Notes: generated by a model not told the origin, from the sequence alone. A stretch of DNA of 64,000 bases from Microbacterium thalli (GCF_028737325.1 NZ_JAQZCH010000001.1:850732-914731); one strand, 5' to 3'. Shown: positions 26,339-35,199, numbered from the stretch's first letter. Numbers and translations are program-made.

Positions 26339-26748
26339 GATGCGTCGTCGCTTTCGTCGTCGAGGGCGGGGGAGGTGCCGGCGTCGCCGGGAGGGGAGGT
26401 CGCGGCGACCAGCTGGTCGTCCAGGTGGAAGATCTCGGTCAGGGGCGTCGCGGCCTGATCGGGTCGGCCGGCGAGGCCGACGAAGAAGCGCGCCATCTCG
26501 GCCTCCCAGCGGGCGGCGACGGGTGAGGCGGCGAGGTAGGCCTGGGCCGCAGCGTCGTCGTCCACCTCGTAGTAGCCGATCAGGCGGCCGCCGTCGGCGA
26601 GGAAGAGCGAGTAGTTGCGCCGCCCGGACGCGGCGATCTCGGCGAGCATGTCGGGCCAGACCGGCGTGTGTCGGGCAACGTACTCGTCGAGCAGGTCGGG
26701 GTTGATCTGCAGCGAGAAGCAGACCCGGTGGGCGGCTGCGCTCATCAT
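26335..26748 (-). CDS. rhaM: L-rhamnose mutarotase
   Basis: 137 aa. Residues about 7-110 match the small RhaM/YiiL fold that interconverts rhamnose anomers: HRVCFSLQINPDLLDEY, RHTPVWPDM, GRRNYSLFLADGGRLIGYYE and the terminal FHLDD. About 25 extra acidic, Ser/Pro-rich residues follow and look disordered, making it longer than the usual 104 aa. First gene of the operon; AGGAG lies five bases before the ATG at 26748. Confidence 0.9.
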   Translation of the reverse strand: MMSAAAHRVCFSLQINPDLLDEYVARHTPVWPDMLAEIAASGRRNYSLFLADGGRLIGYYEVDDDAAAQAYLAASPVAARWEAEMARFFVGLAGRPDQAATPLTEIFHLDDQLVAATSPPGDAGTSPALDDESDDAS

Positions 26749-26787
26749 CGAGGCTCCTGATCGGTGCCGACGATGTTGTCGGCGGAA

Positions 26788-26799
26788 TGAATCGTTTCA
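26788..26799. promoter_or_regulatory. LacI-type operator of the rhamnose operon (TGAATCGTTTCA)
   Basis: Inverted repeat TGAA-TCGT-TTCA around a central CG. It covers the predicted +1 of the rhamnose operon, directly downstream of the -10. It is the likely binding site of the divergently encoded LacI protein. Confidence 0.6.
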
Positions 26800-26802
26800 C
26801 AC

Positions 26803-26831
26803 AGCGTAGGGGGTCTCGCGGGTCGGCGCAA
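26803..26831 (-). promoter_or_regulatory. promoter of the rhamnose operon
   Basis: On the minus strand TTGCGC (26831-26826) and TACGCT (26808-26803) are separated by 17 bp, ideal sigma-70 spacing; transcription would start near 26796 inside the operator. Confidence 0.6.
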
Positions 26832-26833
26832 CC

Positions 26834-26847
26834 GGCAAGCGCTTACC
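26834..26847. promoter_or_regulatory. second LacI-type operator (GGCAAGCGCTTACC)
   Basis: A near-perfect 14-bp palindrome with AAGCGCTT core, the classical LacI-family half-site form. It lies just upstream of the rhamnose-operon -35 and upstream of the divergent regulator gene, so it could serve both directions; its centre is about 47 bp from the other operator. Confidence 0.6.
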
Positions 26848-26877
26848 GATTCCCGCGCGATCGAGAGGGCAGCGCGC

Positions 26878-26883
26878 TACGGT
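26878..26883 (+). promoter_or_regulatory. leaderless-type -10 element (TACGGT)
   Basis: TACGGT ends 7 nt before the ATG at 26891; no Shine-Dalgarno lies before that ATG. Confidence 0.45.
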
Positions 26884-26890
26884 GGAGCGC

Positions 26891-27898
26891 ATGGCAGTGA
26901 GCGTGCGGGATGTCGCGGTGGCGGCATCCGTGTCGGTGGGGACCGTGTCGAACGTCCTCAACAACCCGGCGCGCGTGTCGCCCGACATGGTCGCGCGAGT
27001 GCAGCAGGCCATCGCCGACCTCGGCTTCGTCCGCAACGACGCCGCCCGCCAGCTGCGCGCGGGCCGCAGCCGGTCGATCGGGCTCGTCGTGCTCGACATC
27101 GGCAACCCCTTCTTCGCCGAGGTCGCCCGCGGCGCCGAGGCTCGGGCGGCGGAGAGCGGCATGGCCGTGCTGCTCAGCACCAGCGACGAGAAGCCCGAGC
27201 GCGAAGCGGCGCACCTCGACCTCTTCCGCGAGCAGCGCGTGAACGGTGTCCTCGTCACACCGGCCGGCGACGACCTGACCCGCCTCGACACGCTGCGTGC
27301 GGCAGGCGTTCCGGTCGTGCTCGTGGACCGCGAGGTCGACGACGCGGCATTCGCCTCCGTGTCGGTCGACGATGTCGAAGGCGGATACCTCGCCGTCGCT
27401 CACCTGCTCGCACGGGGACGCCGTCGCATCGCATTCGTGCGCGGCCCGGCGTCGATCCGGCAGGTCGCGGACCGTCTCGAGGGTGCGCGGCGGGCGGTGG
27501 CCGAGGTGCCCGGGGCGACGCTCGAGGAGGTGCCGGTGCCCGCGCTGTCGGTGCTGCACGGGCGCTCCGCCGGCGAGCACCTGCGCGAGCGCACCGGTGC
27601 CGACCGGGTGGATGCCGTGTTCGCGGCGAACGACCTGCTCGCCGTCGGCGTGCTGCAGGCGTTCTCGGTGCTCGGGCGCGTCCGCGTTCCCGGCGAGGTC
27701 GCCCTCATCGGCTATGACGACATCGACTTCGCCGCCGCCACGGTCGTGCCGCTCAGCTCGATCCGGCAGCCGGCGCACGAGATCGGCTACCGCGCCGTCG
27801 ACCTGCTGCTGCGCGGGCTCGACGATCCCGCGGGCACGTACGACCGGCAGGTGCGATTCCGCCCCGAACTCGTGGCGCGGGACTCGACCATCGGCTGA
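26891..27898 (+). CDS. LacI-family regulator of rhamnose/rhamnogalacturonan genes
   Basis: 335 aa. A helix-turn-helix at residues 3-25 (VSVRDVAVAASVSVGTVSNV) with hinge helix (ARVSPDMVARVQQAI), then the ligand domain with GLVVLDIGNPFFAEV, FAANDLLAVGVLQAF and IGYDDIDFAAATVVPLSSI. An in-frame GTG nine bases upstream is possible, but the ATG fits the leaderless -10. It is divergent from the rhamnose operon and 101 bp upstream of the PL11 lyase gene, so it probably represses both; effector unknown, likely rhamnose-derived. Confidence 0.9.
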   Translation: MAVSVRDVAVAASVSVGTVSNVLNNPARVSPDMVARVQQAIADLGFVRNDAARQLRAGRSRSIGLVVLDIGNPFFAEVARGAEARAAESGMAVLLSTSDEKPEREAAHLDLFREQRVNGVLVTPAGDDLTRLDTLRAAGVPVVLVDREVDDAAFASVSVDDVEGGYLAVAHLLARGRRRIAFVRGPASIRQVADRLEGARRAVAEVPGATLEEVPVPALSVLHGRSAGEHLRERTGADRVDAVFAANDLLAVGVLQAFSVLGRVRVPGEVALIGYDDIDFAAATVVPLSSIRQPAHEIGYRAVDLLLRGLDDPAGTYDRQVRFRPELVARDSTIG

Positions 27899-27951
27899 CG
27901 TGCCGCCGTCCGGATGAGAGAACCCTCATCGGGCGCGCGGGCTCTGGCACC

Positions 27952-27957
27952 TAGGCT
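27952..27957 (+). promoter_or_regulatory. -10 element (TAGGCT) of the PL11 gene
   Basis: TAGGCT would start transcription near 27964, leaving a leader of about 36 nt before the ATG at 28000. Unlike many genes here this one is not leaderless. No convincing -35 or operator palindrome is seen nearby. Confidence 0.4.
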
Positions 27958-27999
27958 CATCCCCATCGCAGGAAAGCGTATTCCGATGGGATTGATTCG

Positions 28000-30873
28000 A
28001 TGAAGAACACATTCCGGTCCACCCTGCTCGCCGGCCTCACCGCCGCGACACTCGCCGCAGGCGGCGTCATCGTCGCGCCGGCCGCGAGCGCCGAGCCGTC
28101 GATGGCGGCCTCATCCGAGGCGCCGACGCCACGGCTCGAGGCGCTCGACCGCGGCCTGGTGGCAGCCGCGACGAGCGAGGGCGTCTTCCTCAGCTGGCGC
28201 CTGCTCGCGGGCGAGGCCAGCGGCGCCGGTGAGACAGGGCTGACGGGCACCGACTTCGTCGTCTACCGCGACGGCGCGGCGATCGCCACCGTCACCGACA
28301 GCACGAACTATCGCGACGGCGGCGGCACCGCGGCATCCGTCTACCGCGTCGCGGCGGTGACCGCGGGCATCGAGGCCGCCCCGAGCGGTGAGGCCATCGC
28401 GGCGCAGGACGGTCTGCTCGACATCCCCCTGCAGCGGCCGGCCGACGGCGTGACCCCCGCCGGCGAGGCCTACACCTACGCTGCGAACGACGTCTCGGTG
28501 GGCGATGTCGACGGCGACGGCCGCTACGAGCTCATCGTGAAGTGGGACCCTTCGAACGCGAAGGACGTCTCGCAGGTCGGGTACACCGGCAGTGTCTTCG
28601 TCGACACGTACACCCTCGACGGCCGGTTGCTGAACCGTCTCGACCTCGGCGTCAACATCCGCGCGGGGGCGCACTACACGCAGTTCCTCGTGTCGGACTT
28701 CGATGGCGACGGCCGGTCCGAGACCATCCTCAAGACGGCGCCCGGCACGAAGTCGATCACGTACGCCGAGGACGGCTCGGTGGCCGAGGAGCGCTACATC
28801 ACGATGCCCGCGGACGACGTCGCCGCCGGCGTCTCGCACGACGACGACTACCGCATGAGCCCGGGCGACTACTACGAGCACGTCGTCGAGATGTTCCGCG
28901 GCTGGGCGACGCGGGACGAGGTGGTCTCGGGCCAGTGGCCCGCCACCCTCGAGCAGGCCTTCGGCATCGAGCCGCGCTACGACTATCCGCTGTCGGAGGC
29001 CGATGCGCGCGCGCTCGCCGACCACTTCATCGACGTCTACGCCCCCTCCCGCAGCGGGCGCAACGCGCTGCGGAACTTCGCCGGCTTCATCCTCGAGGGG
29101 CCCGAGTACCTGACCGTCTTCGACGGTCAAAGCGGCGCCGAGCTGCAGACTGTGCGGTACGAGCCCGGACGTGGCGACGACGGCCTGCTGTGGGGCGACT
29201 ACGCCATGGCCCGGATCGAGCCGGGCAACCGGGTCGACCGTTTCCTCGCCGGAGTCGCCTACCTCGACGGCGAACGTCCCTCCGCCGTCTTCGCCCGCGG
29301 TTATTACACCCGCACGACGATCGCGACCTACGACTGGGACGGCGAGAACCTCGCGCAACGCTGGCTCGTCGACAGCGGCCACGCGCCGATGAGCAACCCG
29401 TTCAACGACGGTCCGCACGGTGTCGACGGCACCGATCCGGTGTACGGCGGCATCACGACCCAGGGCTTCCACAGCATGTCGGCGGCGGATGTCGACGGCG
29501 ACGGACGCCACGAGATCGTCTACGGCTCGGCGACCATCGACGACGACGGCGGCCTCCTGTACAGCTCCGTCGCCGAGATGCCCGCCGGCTCCGCGACGCC
29601 CGGGGCGACGGCGCGGCTCGGCCACGGCGACGCGATGCACGTGACCGACATCGACCCCGACCGTGCCGGCCTCGAGATCTTCACCGTCCACGAGGGCGGC
29701 GCTTACGCCCCCTACGGCAGTGCACTGCGCGACGCCGCCACCGGCGAGGTCATCTTCGGCGCCTACTCCGGACGCGACACCGGCCGCGGCATGATCGGCG
29801 ACGTGCGTTCCGACGTCCGCGGCATGGAGGTGTGGTCGAGCATGCCCGGCGGCACGGAGGCATCCGGGCTGCTCAGTGCCCGCGGCGAGGTGCTGGCGGC
29901 GGCGACTCCCGGCACCAACCAGTCCATCCGCTGGGCGGGTGATCTCACGACGCAGATCGTCAACGGCAGCGGCACCGCCACGCCGACGATCGACGACGCC
30001 GCGCGGGGCACCGTGCTCACGGCATCCGGGACGCTGACGAACAACGGCACGAAGGGCAACCCCGGCCTCGTCGCCGACGTGCTCGGTGACTGGCGCGAAG
30101 AGCTGATCGTCCGTACCGCGGACTCGTCTGCGCTGCGGCTGTACCTGTCGACCGAGGTCACCGGGTACAAGCTCTACACGCTCATGCACGACCCGCAGTA
30201 CCGCGCCGAAGTCGCCCGCCAGCAGACGGCCTACAACCAGCCGAGCTACACCGGGTTCGCCCTCGGGTCCGACATGGACTTCGCCGGGGTGCCGCTGCGT
30301 CCCGCCCCGGCCCCGGTCGCGGCGCCCGGCATCGGCGTCGACTCCGCCGGCGTGAACGTGACGTGGAAGGCGACGGATGCCGGCGCCCCGGTGGCCGGTT
30401 ACACCGTCACGCTTCGCTCGGGCACCGGCGAGACGATCGTGCAGCAGGTCGGTGCCGAGGCGCGGACCGCGCGCTTCGCGCGCGTGCCCGAAGGAGCGTG
30501 GGCGGCCAGCGTGTCGGCGACGGGACAGTACGGCGCGGCAGCGGATTCGCGGCCGTCGGCGACGGCCACGGTGCGCGCCGGGCAGCCGGTGCCGCTGCGG
30601 GTCAGCGCCCGGTCGCAGTGCGTGAACGGCTCGGTGCAGGTCGCCGTCCACGCCGCCAACCAGGCGGACGGGCCGATCGACGTGCGGCTGGCAGCCGTCG
30701 GCGGGGAGCACGCCCAGCAGAAGGTCGCAGCCGGCGCCGCGGCCTACCAGCTGTTCGACTCGCGCCGCGACTCGCTCGTGCCGGGAAACGCGAAGGTCAC
30801 CGCGTACCGCTGGGTCGACGGCGTCGGCTACCACGCCACCTACGACGCGCCCTACCTCGCCCGGCTCTGCTGA
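28000..30873 (+). CDS. secreted PL11 rhamnogalacturonan lyase
   Basis: 957 aa. Signal peptide 1-31 ending ASA. The PL11 (YesW/YesX) beta-propeller spans about 45-770, starting with a short fibronectin-like region. The family signature YTYAANDVSVGDVDGDG and VKWDPSNAKDVS are clear, as are Ca-binding DFDGDGRSE and DVDGDGRHE repeats and FHSMSAADVDGDG. A C-terminal Fn3-like module (about 770-860) and a final small beta domain follow; no sorting signal. It cleaves the rhamnose-galacturonate backbone of rhamnogalacturonan I by beta-elimination outside the cell, feeding the adjacent rhamnose operon. No GH105 or GH78 enzyme for the unsaturated products is in the window. Confidence 0.92.
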   Translation: MKNTFRSTLLAGLTAATLAAGGVIVAPAASAEPSMAASSEAPTPRLEALDRGLVAAATSEGVFLSWRLLAGEASGAGETGLTGTDFVVYRDGAAIATVTDSTNYRDGGGTAASVYRVAAVTAGIEAAPSGEAIAAQDGLLDIPLQRPADGVTPAGEAYTYAANDVSVGDVDGDGRYELIVKWDPSNAKDVSQVGYTGSVFVDTYTLDGRLLNRLDLGVNIRAGAHYTQFLVSDFDGDGRSETILKTAPGTKSITYAEDGSVAEERYITMPADDVAAGVSHDDDYRMSPGDYYEHVVEMFRGWATRDEVVSGQWPATLEQAFGIEPRYDYPLSEADARALADHFIDVYAPSRSGRNALRNFAGFILEGPEYLTVFDGQSGAELQTVRYEPGRGDDGLLWGDYAMARIEPGNRVDRFLAGVAYLDGERPSAVFARGYYTRTTIATYDWDGENLAQRWLVDSGHAPMSNPFNDGPHGVDGTDPVYGGITTQGFHSMSAADVDGDGRHEIVYGSATIDDDGGLLYSSVAEMPAGSATPGATARLGHGDAMHVTDIDPDRAGLEIFTVHEGGAYAPYGSALRDAATGEVIFGAYSGRDTGRGMIGDVRSDVRGMEVWSSMPGGTEASGLLSARGEVLAAATPGTNQSIRWAGDLTTQIVNGSGTATPTIDDAARGTVLTASGTLTNNGTKGNPGLVADVLGDWREELIVRTADSSALRLYLSTEVTGYKLYTLMHDPQYRAEVARQQTAYNQPSYTGFALGSDMDFAGVPLRPAPAPVAAPGIGVDSAGVNVTWKATDAGAPVAGYTVTLRSGTGETIVQQVGAEARTARFARVPEGAWAASVSATGQYGAAADSRPSATATVRAGQPVPLRVSARSQCVNGSVQVAVHAANQADGPIDVRLAAVGGEHAQQKVAAGAAAYQLFDSRRDSLVPGNAKVTAYRWVDGVGYHATYDAPYLARLC

Positions 30874-30903
30874 CGCCGGGGCGGGGGTGGCCGGGCTGGC
30901 GGT

Positions 30904-30977
30904 AACTCCTCAAGATCGGCGTGCAGGTGGGGCCGTAGGGCGCCGCGGTGGCCGAATCGGCCCGAGTCTGAGGAGTT
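30904..30977. repeat. large imperfect inverted repeat between convergent genes
   Basis: AACTCCTCA (30904-30912) is mirrored by TGAGGAGTT (30969-30977); inside, AGA-TCGGC faces GCCGA and GAGTCT imperfectly. It fills much of the 158-bp gap between the PL11 lyase and the MFS gene and could act as a transcription barrier or be a dispersed palindromic repeat. Confidence 0.5.
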
Positions 30978-31031
30978 GGCGCCGGCTCCTCGCTGAGCCC
31001 GACCGCCGGACCCGCCACCCGGTCGGGCGGG

Positions 31032-32378
31032 TCAGCGCCGGCGGGTGTCGGCGGACGGATCGGGGAGGGGGATGGCGGTGGTGCCGGCGACCTCGTCGCT
31101 GAACTCCTCCGGCGCGACGACCGAGATCGGCCGCGTCTCGTCGAGCGCGAGGGCGAAGCGCCGCGAGCTTGAGCGGTGCACGCGCCCCGAGACGAGCATC
31201 CAGGTCACGCCGACGGCGAAGGCGAGGAACGCGGCGATCGCGCCGACCCCGATGGCGGCGCGCGGACCGAACTGGTCGGCCACCCATCCGACGATCGGGG
31301 CGCCGACCGGTGTGCCGCCCATGAGGATCGCCATGTACAGCGCGAGCACGCGGCCGCGCAGCGCCGGGTCGGTCGTGGTCTGCACGTAACCGTTGGCGGT
31401 GGTCAGCGTCGTCACGACGGCGAACCCGGTGAACATCAGCGTGAGGGCGTACAGCCAGTACGTCGGCATGAACGCCGAGACGGCGGCGGCCACGGCGAAC
31501 AGGCCGGCTCCGAAGATGACGACGCGGATGCGGGCGCGGTCGCGTCGCGCCGCCATGAGCGCACCGGCGAGGGAGCCGATCGCGAGGATCGAGCTGAGCA
31601 GGCCGTAGCCGTCGGCGTCGCGCCCGAACTCGATGGCCATCGTCGAGGCGAAGATGGGGAAGTTCATGCCGAACGCGCCGAGCAGGAAGACCATCGCGAA
31701 CGCGACCATCAGATCGGGCCGCCCGCGAACGTAGCGGAACCCGTCGGCCAGACGCGCCGCGCCGGGCGACTGCACGCGGGGGATGAGCTCGCCGGGTCGG
31801 ATGAGGAGCAGCGCCACGATCATCGCGAGGAAGGTCGCGGCGTTGATGAAGAAGACCCACCCGGTGCCGACGGCGACGATGACGATGCCCGCGACGGCCG
31901 GTCCGATCATGCGGGCGCCGTTGAAGGATGCCGCGTTGAGCGCCACCGCGTTGGCGGCGATCTCACGCGCGACGATGTCGGACACGAACGCCTGCCGCGC
32001 CGGGTTGTCGAACGCCGAGATCAGGCCGAGCCCGAAGGCGAAGGCGTACATCAGGGGCAGCGTCATGACGCCCTGGAGCAGCAGGGTGCCGATGACGAGC
32101 CCCACCAGCAGCAGCGCGGTCTGCGTGACCATGAGCAGCCGTCGTCGGTCGAAGCGGTCGGCGACCCACCCGGTGACGCCGACCAGCAGCAGCGGCGGAG
32201 CGAACTGCAGGGCCATCGTGACGCCCATGGCGCCGGCGTCGTTGTCGGTCAGCCCCGTGAGCACGACCCAGCTGAGGGCCGTCGCCTGCATCCACGCACC
32301 CACGTTCGACACGAGCGCGCCGATGAACCACACGCGGTAGTTGAAGACCGAGAACGACCGGAACATCGCGGAGCTCAT
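31032..32378 (-). CDS. MFS exporter (EntS/DHA3-type)
   Basis: 448 aa, twelve hydrophobic segments, of the MFS_3/EntS exporter group: FNYRVWFIGALVSNVGAWMQ at the start, GWVADRFDRRRLLM after helix 2, FDNPARQAFV in helix 5, ending in a hydrophilic, acidic tail of about 50 residues. The ATG at 32378 overlaps the MarR stop by 4 nt. Co-transcription with a MarR regulator suggests drug or metabolite efflux; substrate unknown. Confidence 0.85.
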   Translation of the reverse strand: MSSAMFRSFSVFNYRVWFIGALVSNVGAWMQATALSWVVLTGLTDNDAGAMGVTMALQFAPPLLLVGVTGWVADRFDRRRLLMVTQTALLLVGLVIGTLLLQGVMTLPLMYAFAFGLGLISAFDNPARQAFVSDIVAREIAANAVALNAASFNGARMIGPAVAGIVIVAVGTGWVFFINAATFLAMIVALLLIRPGELIPRVQSPGAARLADGFRYVRGRPDLMVAFAMVFLLGAFGMNFPIFASTMAIEFGRDADGYGLLSSILAIGSLAGALMAARRDRARIRVVIFGAGLFAVAAAVSAFMPTYWLYALTLMFTGFAVVTTLTTANGYVQTTTDPALRGRVLALYMAILMGGTPVGAPIVGWVADQFGPRAAIGVGAIAAFLAFAVGVTWMLVSGRVHRSSSRRFALALDETRPISVVAPEEFSDEVAGTTAIPLPDPSADTRRR

Positions 32379-32833
32379 CGGTCTGCCATCCCCTGCATGA
32401 TCGCGGCGGCCGCGGCGAGCGTCTCGCGCTCGGCCGGAGTCAGGTCTTCGAGTGCGTGCTCGAGCCACGAGTCGCGGCGACGGGTCGTCTCGACGACGAC
32501 CGACCGGCCCTCGTCCGACAGGGCGATGTTGACCTTGCGTCGGTCGACGCCGTCGGGCGTGCGCGTGAGGTACCCGAGCTCTTCGAGGAAGTTCACGGTG
32601 CGGTTCATCGACGGCGCCGACACGCGCTCACGGTCGGCGAGCTCGCCGAGGGTGTGGGGTCCGTGCACGTGGAGGTTGGCCAGCACGGCGAACTGCCCGT
32701 CGCTCATCGAGTCGATCGCGCGCTGAGCGCGCAGGCGCCGGGCGAGGCGGAAGGTCGCCATCCGCAGGTCGGTCGCCTCGTGCGCGAGGTCGACGGTGGA
32801 CGTGGGCGCGGAAGAGGGGGGAGGAATGCTCAT
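32375..32833 (-). CDS. MarR-family regulator
   Basis: 152 aa winged-helix repressor: LRRLRAQ-type dimerisation helix, then HTH (HTLGELADRERVSAPSMNRTV), recognition helix and wing (GYLTRTPDGVDRRKVNIALSDEG). It heads the two-gene operon with the MFS exporter, the usual layout of autorepressed efflux operons; the ligand is unknown. Confidence 0.9.
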   Translation of the reverse strand: MSIPPPSSAPTSTVDLAHEATDLRMATFRLARRLRAQRAIDSMSDGQFAVLANLHVHGPHTLGELADRERVSAPSMNRTVNFLEELGYLTRTPDGVDRRKVNIALSDEGRSVVVETTRRRDSWLEHALEDLTPAERETLAAAAAIMQGMADR

Positions 32834-32842
32834 CTGTGATCA

Positions 32843-32868
32843 TTAGCTTAGCTCATTAGTCTTGCTAA
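32843..32868. promoter_or_regulatory. AT-rich MarR operator/promoter region
   Basis: An unusually AT-rich patch with inverted arms TTAGC (32843-32847) and GCTAA (32864-32868) plus overlapping CATTAG repeats, lying between the MarR gene and the divergent hydrolase. Likely MarR binding site and promoter; exact -35/-10 not assigned. Confidence 0.45.
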
Positions 32869-32896
32869 AGGTCTGGGTGAGCCGGATCGCGCACCG

Positions 32897-32902
32897 TAGA
32901 AT
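32897..32902 (+). promoter_or_regulatory. leaderless-type -10 element (TAGAAT)
   Basis: TAGAAT ends exactly 6 nt before the ATG at 32909; no Shine-Dalgarno. Confidence 0.6.
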
Positions 32903-32908
32903 CTCGGC

Positions 32909-33754
32909 ATGCCCGAGTTCACCGACGCGCGGGGGATCGCGATCGTCTACGACGTCCACCCGGCGGCCGGCGCGGCCCGGGGTGTCGTCCAGCTGCTGCA
33001 CGGCGTCGGCGAGCACGCCGGGCGCTACGGCGAGGTCATCGCCGTGCTCACGGCAGCGGGGTTCACCGTCTACGCCGACGACCACCGGGGACACGGCCGC
33101 ACCGGCATCCGGCAGCACGGTGACCCGCGAAAGCTGGGTCGTCTCGGTCCGGGTGGGCTGCGCGCCGCGCGCGACGCCTGCGCGCAGCTGACGGGGATCA
33201 TCGAGCGCGAGAACCCGGGTCTGCCGATCGTGCTGCTCGGGCACTCGTGGGGCTCGTTCCTCGCGCAGATGCTGTTCGACGCGCGGCCCGAGGCCTACGC
33301 CGCGGTCGTGCTCGTCGGCTCGGCCTTGCGCTGGCCGGGGTCCCTCAACTCCGGAGCCCTCAACAAGCCGTGGAAGGCGCCCGACGCCAACGGGGTCGAG
33401 TGGCTCAGCAGCGACCCGGAGGTGCAGCGGGGGTTCCTCGACGACCCGTTGACGACGACCACGCCGTTGCTGCGTCTGTTCGGTCCGGTCGACGCCGTTC
33501 GGCTGCTCGGTCGGCCGCGGCGCGATCTGGGTGTCGACGTCCCCCTGTTGCTCCTCGTCGGGCGAGACGACACCGTGGGCGGACCGCGCAGCGTGCACCG
33601 GCTCGCGCACGCCTATCGCACCCGCTCCGGCCTCACCGACGTCACCACCCTGGTGTACCCGGGTGCTCGTCACGAGATCTTCCAGGAAGCGGTGCGCGGC
33701 GACGTCCACGCGCATCTGCGGGCGTGGCTCGACGCCCGCATCCCGCCCGTCTGA
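32909..33754 (+). CDS. alpha/beta hydrolase (monoacylglycerol-lipase-like)
   Basis: 281 aa. Pattern of the hydrolase_4/lysophospholipase group: QLLHGVGEHAGRYGEV, YADDHRGHGRTG, nucleophile elbow LLGHSWGSFLAQ, Asp in LLLVGRDDTVG and His in YPGARHEIFQE. Probably a cytoplasmic lipase/esterase on small acyl esters. Start fixed by the leaderless -10; divergent from the MarR-MFS pair. Confidence 0.87.
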   Translation: MPEFTDARGIAIVYDVHPAAGAARGVVQLLHGVGEHAGRYGEVIAVLTAAGFTVYADDHRGHGRTGIRQHGDPRKLGRLGPGGLRAARDACAQLTGIIERENPGLPIVLLGHSWGSFLAQMLFDARPEAYAAVVLVGSALRWPGSLNSGALNKPWKAPDANGVEWLSSDPEVQRGFLDDPLTTTTPLLRLFGPVDAVRLLGRPRRDLGVDVPLLLLVGRDDTVGGPRSVHRLAHAYRTRSGLTDVTTLVYPGARHEIFQEAVRGDVHAHLRAWLDARIPPV

Positions 33755-33770
33755 GCCGGGACGACCCGGC
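33755..33770. terminator. short hairpin between convergent genes
   Basis: GCCGGG/CCCGGC with a 4-nt ACGA loop starts at the hydrolase stop codon. No T-run follows on the plus strand, so termination efficiency is uncertain. Confidence 0.35.
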
Positions 33771-33792
33771 GCCTCGCGCTGCCGAGTCCGGC

Positions 33793-35199
33793 TCAGCCCG
33801 CGGCGCCGCGCCGGATCGCGGTGACGAGCGGCCGCGACGCGAGCAGGGCGAGCGCCACGGCTCCGAACCCGGCGGTGAAAGTCAGCGCGATGACGAGCAC
33901 CGACAGGGGGGCGACCACGAGGCTCAGCCCGACGATCGGCAGGGCGAGAACCGCTCCGACCGCTGCGCCGCCGGCGGCCGCCCAGCGCAGCGGCAGCATC
34001 ACGGTGATGCGGCGCGCCCGCGCGAGGTCGGCCGGTGGCATGCCGAGTCGGTCGAGGCCGACGATGAGATCGCGGTCGTCGAGCACCGACGCCGCCTGGC
34101 TCACCCCGACCGACGCCGCCAGGAGCAGGAACCCGCCGCCCAGCGTCACGAGCACGCCCGTACGGATGTCGGCGAACAGCGTCATGCCCGGCTCGGCCTC
34201 GGCGAGATCGGCGATCGCGATACCGCTGCCGCCGACGACCGCGATGAACGAGATCATCGCGATGCTCGAGACGCGTCGCCACGCCGTCGCGGCATGCGCG
34301 GCGAGCTCACGACCCGCGATGAGTTGCGGTGCGGAACGGGCCCGGCGCGCGAGCGAGCGTCCGCGCGCCGCCACGATCGGCGCTCCGATGAGGTTCACGA
34401 GGGCGAGGGCGCCGGCGAACAGAGCCAGCAGCAGGCCGAGCGCGGCCGCGGGGGCCAGCAGTGCCGCGACGCTGCTGAACTGCGCGACCACGACGCTGAC
34501 GACGACGATCCCGATGCCGGCGGTGACCAGCACCGCCGTGCGCCGCGGGGGCGCCTGCGTGCGTCGGCGCACGCCGAGCGGAGTCAGCCGGACGCGGCGC
34601 AGACTCGCGACGGCGCTCAGCGTCGCGATGAGCGTGACCCCGACGACGGCCGCGGCGACGATGGGCCAGCCGGCCCAGACGGCGGCGGCCCCGACCGGAC
34701 CGCCGAAGAACGGCAGCATCCCGATGAGCGGCAGGACGGCCGCGTAGACCGCGGCCCCGACGAGGGCCCCGGCCAGCGCGACGACGGATGCCTCGCCGAC
34801 GGCCATCGCGGACACCTCGGTGTTGGTCGCGCCGAGCAGGCGCAGCGTCGACAGACGGTCGTTGCGCCTGCGGCTCGACAGTCGCGCCGCCGCGGCACCC
34901 AGCGTTGCCGTCGGGATCGCGAGCAGGAGCAGCGCCAGCACGCTGAGCACGCCGTACATGAACGCCGCGTCGCCGGTACGGGGATCGGTGAGGAACATCC
35001 GGGTGCCGCCCGCGACGGTGAGCAGCAGCGTCGTCGTGACGGCGAAGGCGGTGAGCGGTAACAGGATCGCCGACGAGCCCTGCCGGCTCGGTCGCGACAG
35101 CAGCATCGTCAGGGAGGTCAGACGCCGGATGCCGCCACTCGCCGCACCGGTAGTCGTGAGGGGTGCGGGCGGCGCCGCGGTGCCCACGAACGCGCTCAT
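33793..35199 (-). CDS. FtsX-like ABC transporter permease
   Basis: 468-aa membrane protein with about ten hydrophobic segments in two halves, each resembling an FtsX/MacB-type module: a cytoplasmic segment with STLRLLGATNTEVSAMAV in the first and LDRLGMPPADLARARRI in the second. Its ATG overlaps the stop of the ATPase gene (ATGA). With the ATPase it forms an export or mechanotransmission ABC complex of unknown cargo. Confidence 0.85.
   Translation of the reverse strand: MSAFVGTAAPPAPLTTTGAASGGIRRLTSLTMLLSRPSRQGSSAILLPLTAFAVTTTLLLTVAGGTRMFLTDPRTGDAAFMYGVLSVLALLLLAIPTATLGAAAARLSSRRRNDRLSTLRLLGATNTEVSAMAVGEASVVALAGALVGAAVYAAVLPLIGMLPFFGGPVGAAAVWAGWPIVAAAVVGVTLIATLSAVASLRRVRLTPLGVRRRTQAPPRRTAVLVTAGIGIVVVSVVVAQFSSVAALLAPAAALGLLLALFAGALALVNLIGAPIVAARGRSLARRARSAPQLIAGRELAAHAATAWRRVSSIAMISFIAVVGGSGIAIADLAEAEPGMTLFADIRTGVLVTLGGGFLLLAASVGVSQAASVLDDRDLIVGLDRLGMPPADLARARRITVMLPLRWAAAGGAAVGAVLALPIVGLSLVVAPLSVLVIALTFTAGFGAVALALLASRPLVTAIRRGAAG

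Noticed and set aside
28111..30834. Long minus-strand open frame opposite the PL11 lyase
   Set aside because: Same antisense artefact; no start signal, no recognisable motif, and the plus-strand PL11 signature is unambiguous.
32843..34282. Minus-strand open frame spanning the alpha/beta hydrolase and part of the FtsX permease
   Set aside because: It crosses two real genes in another frame and has no homology-like motif or ribosome-binding site.
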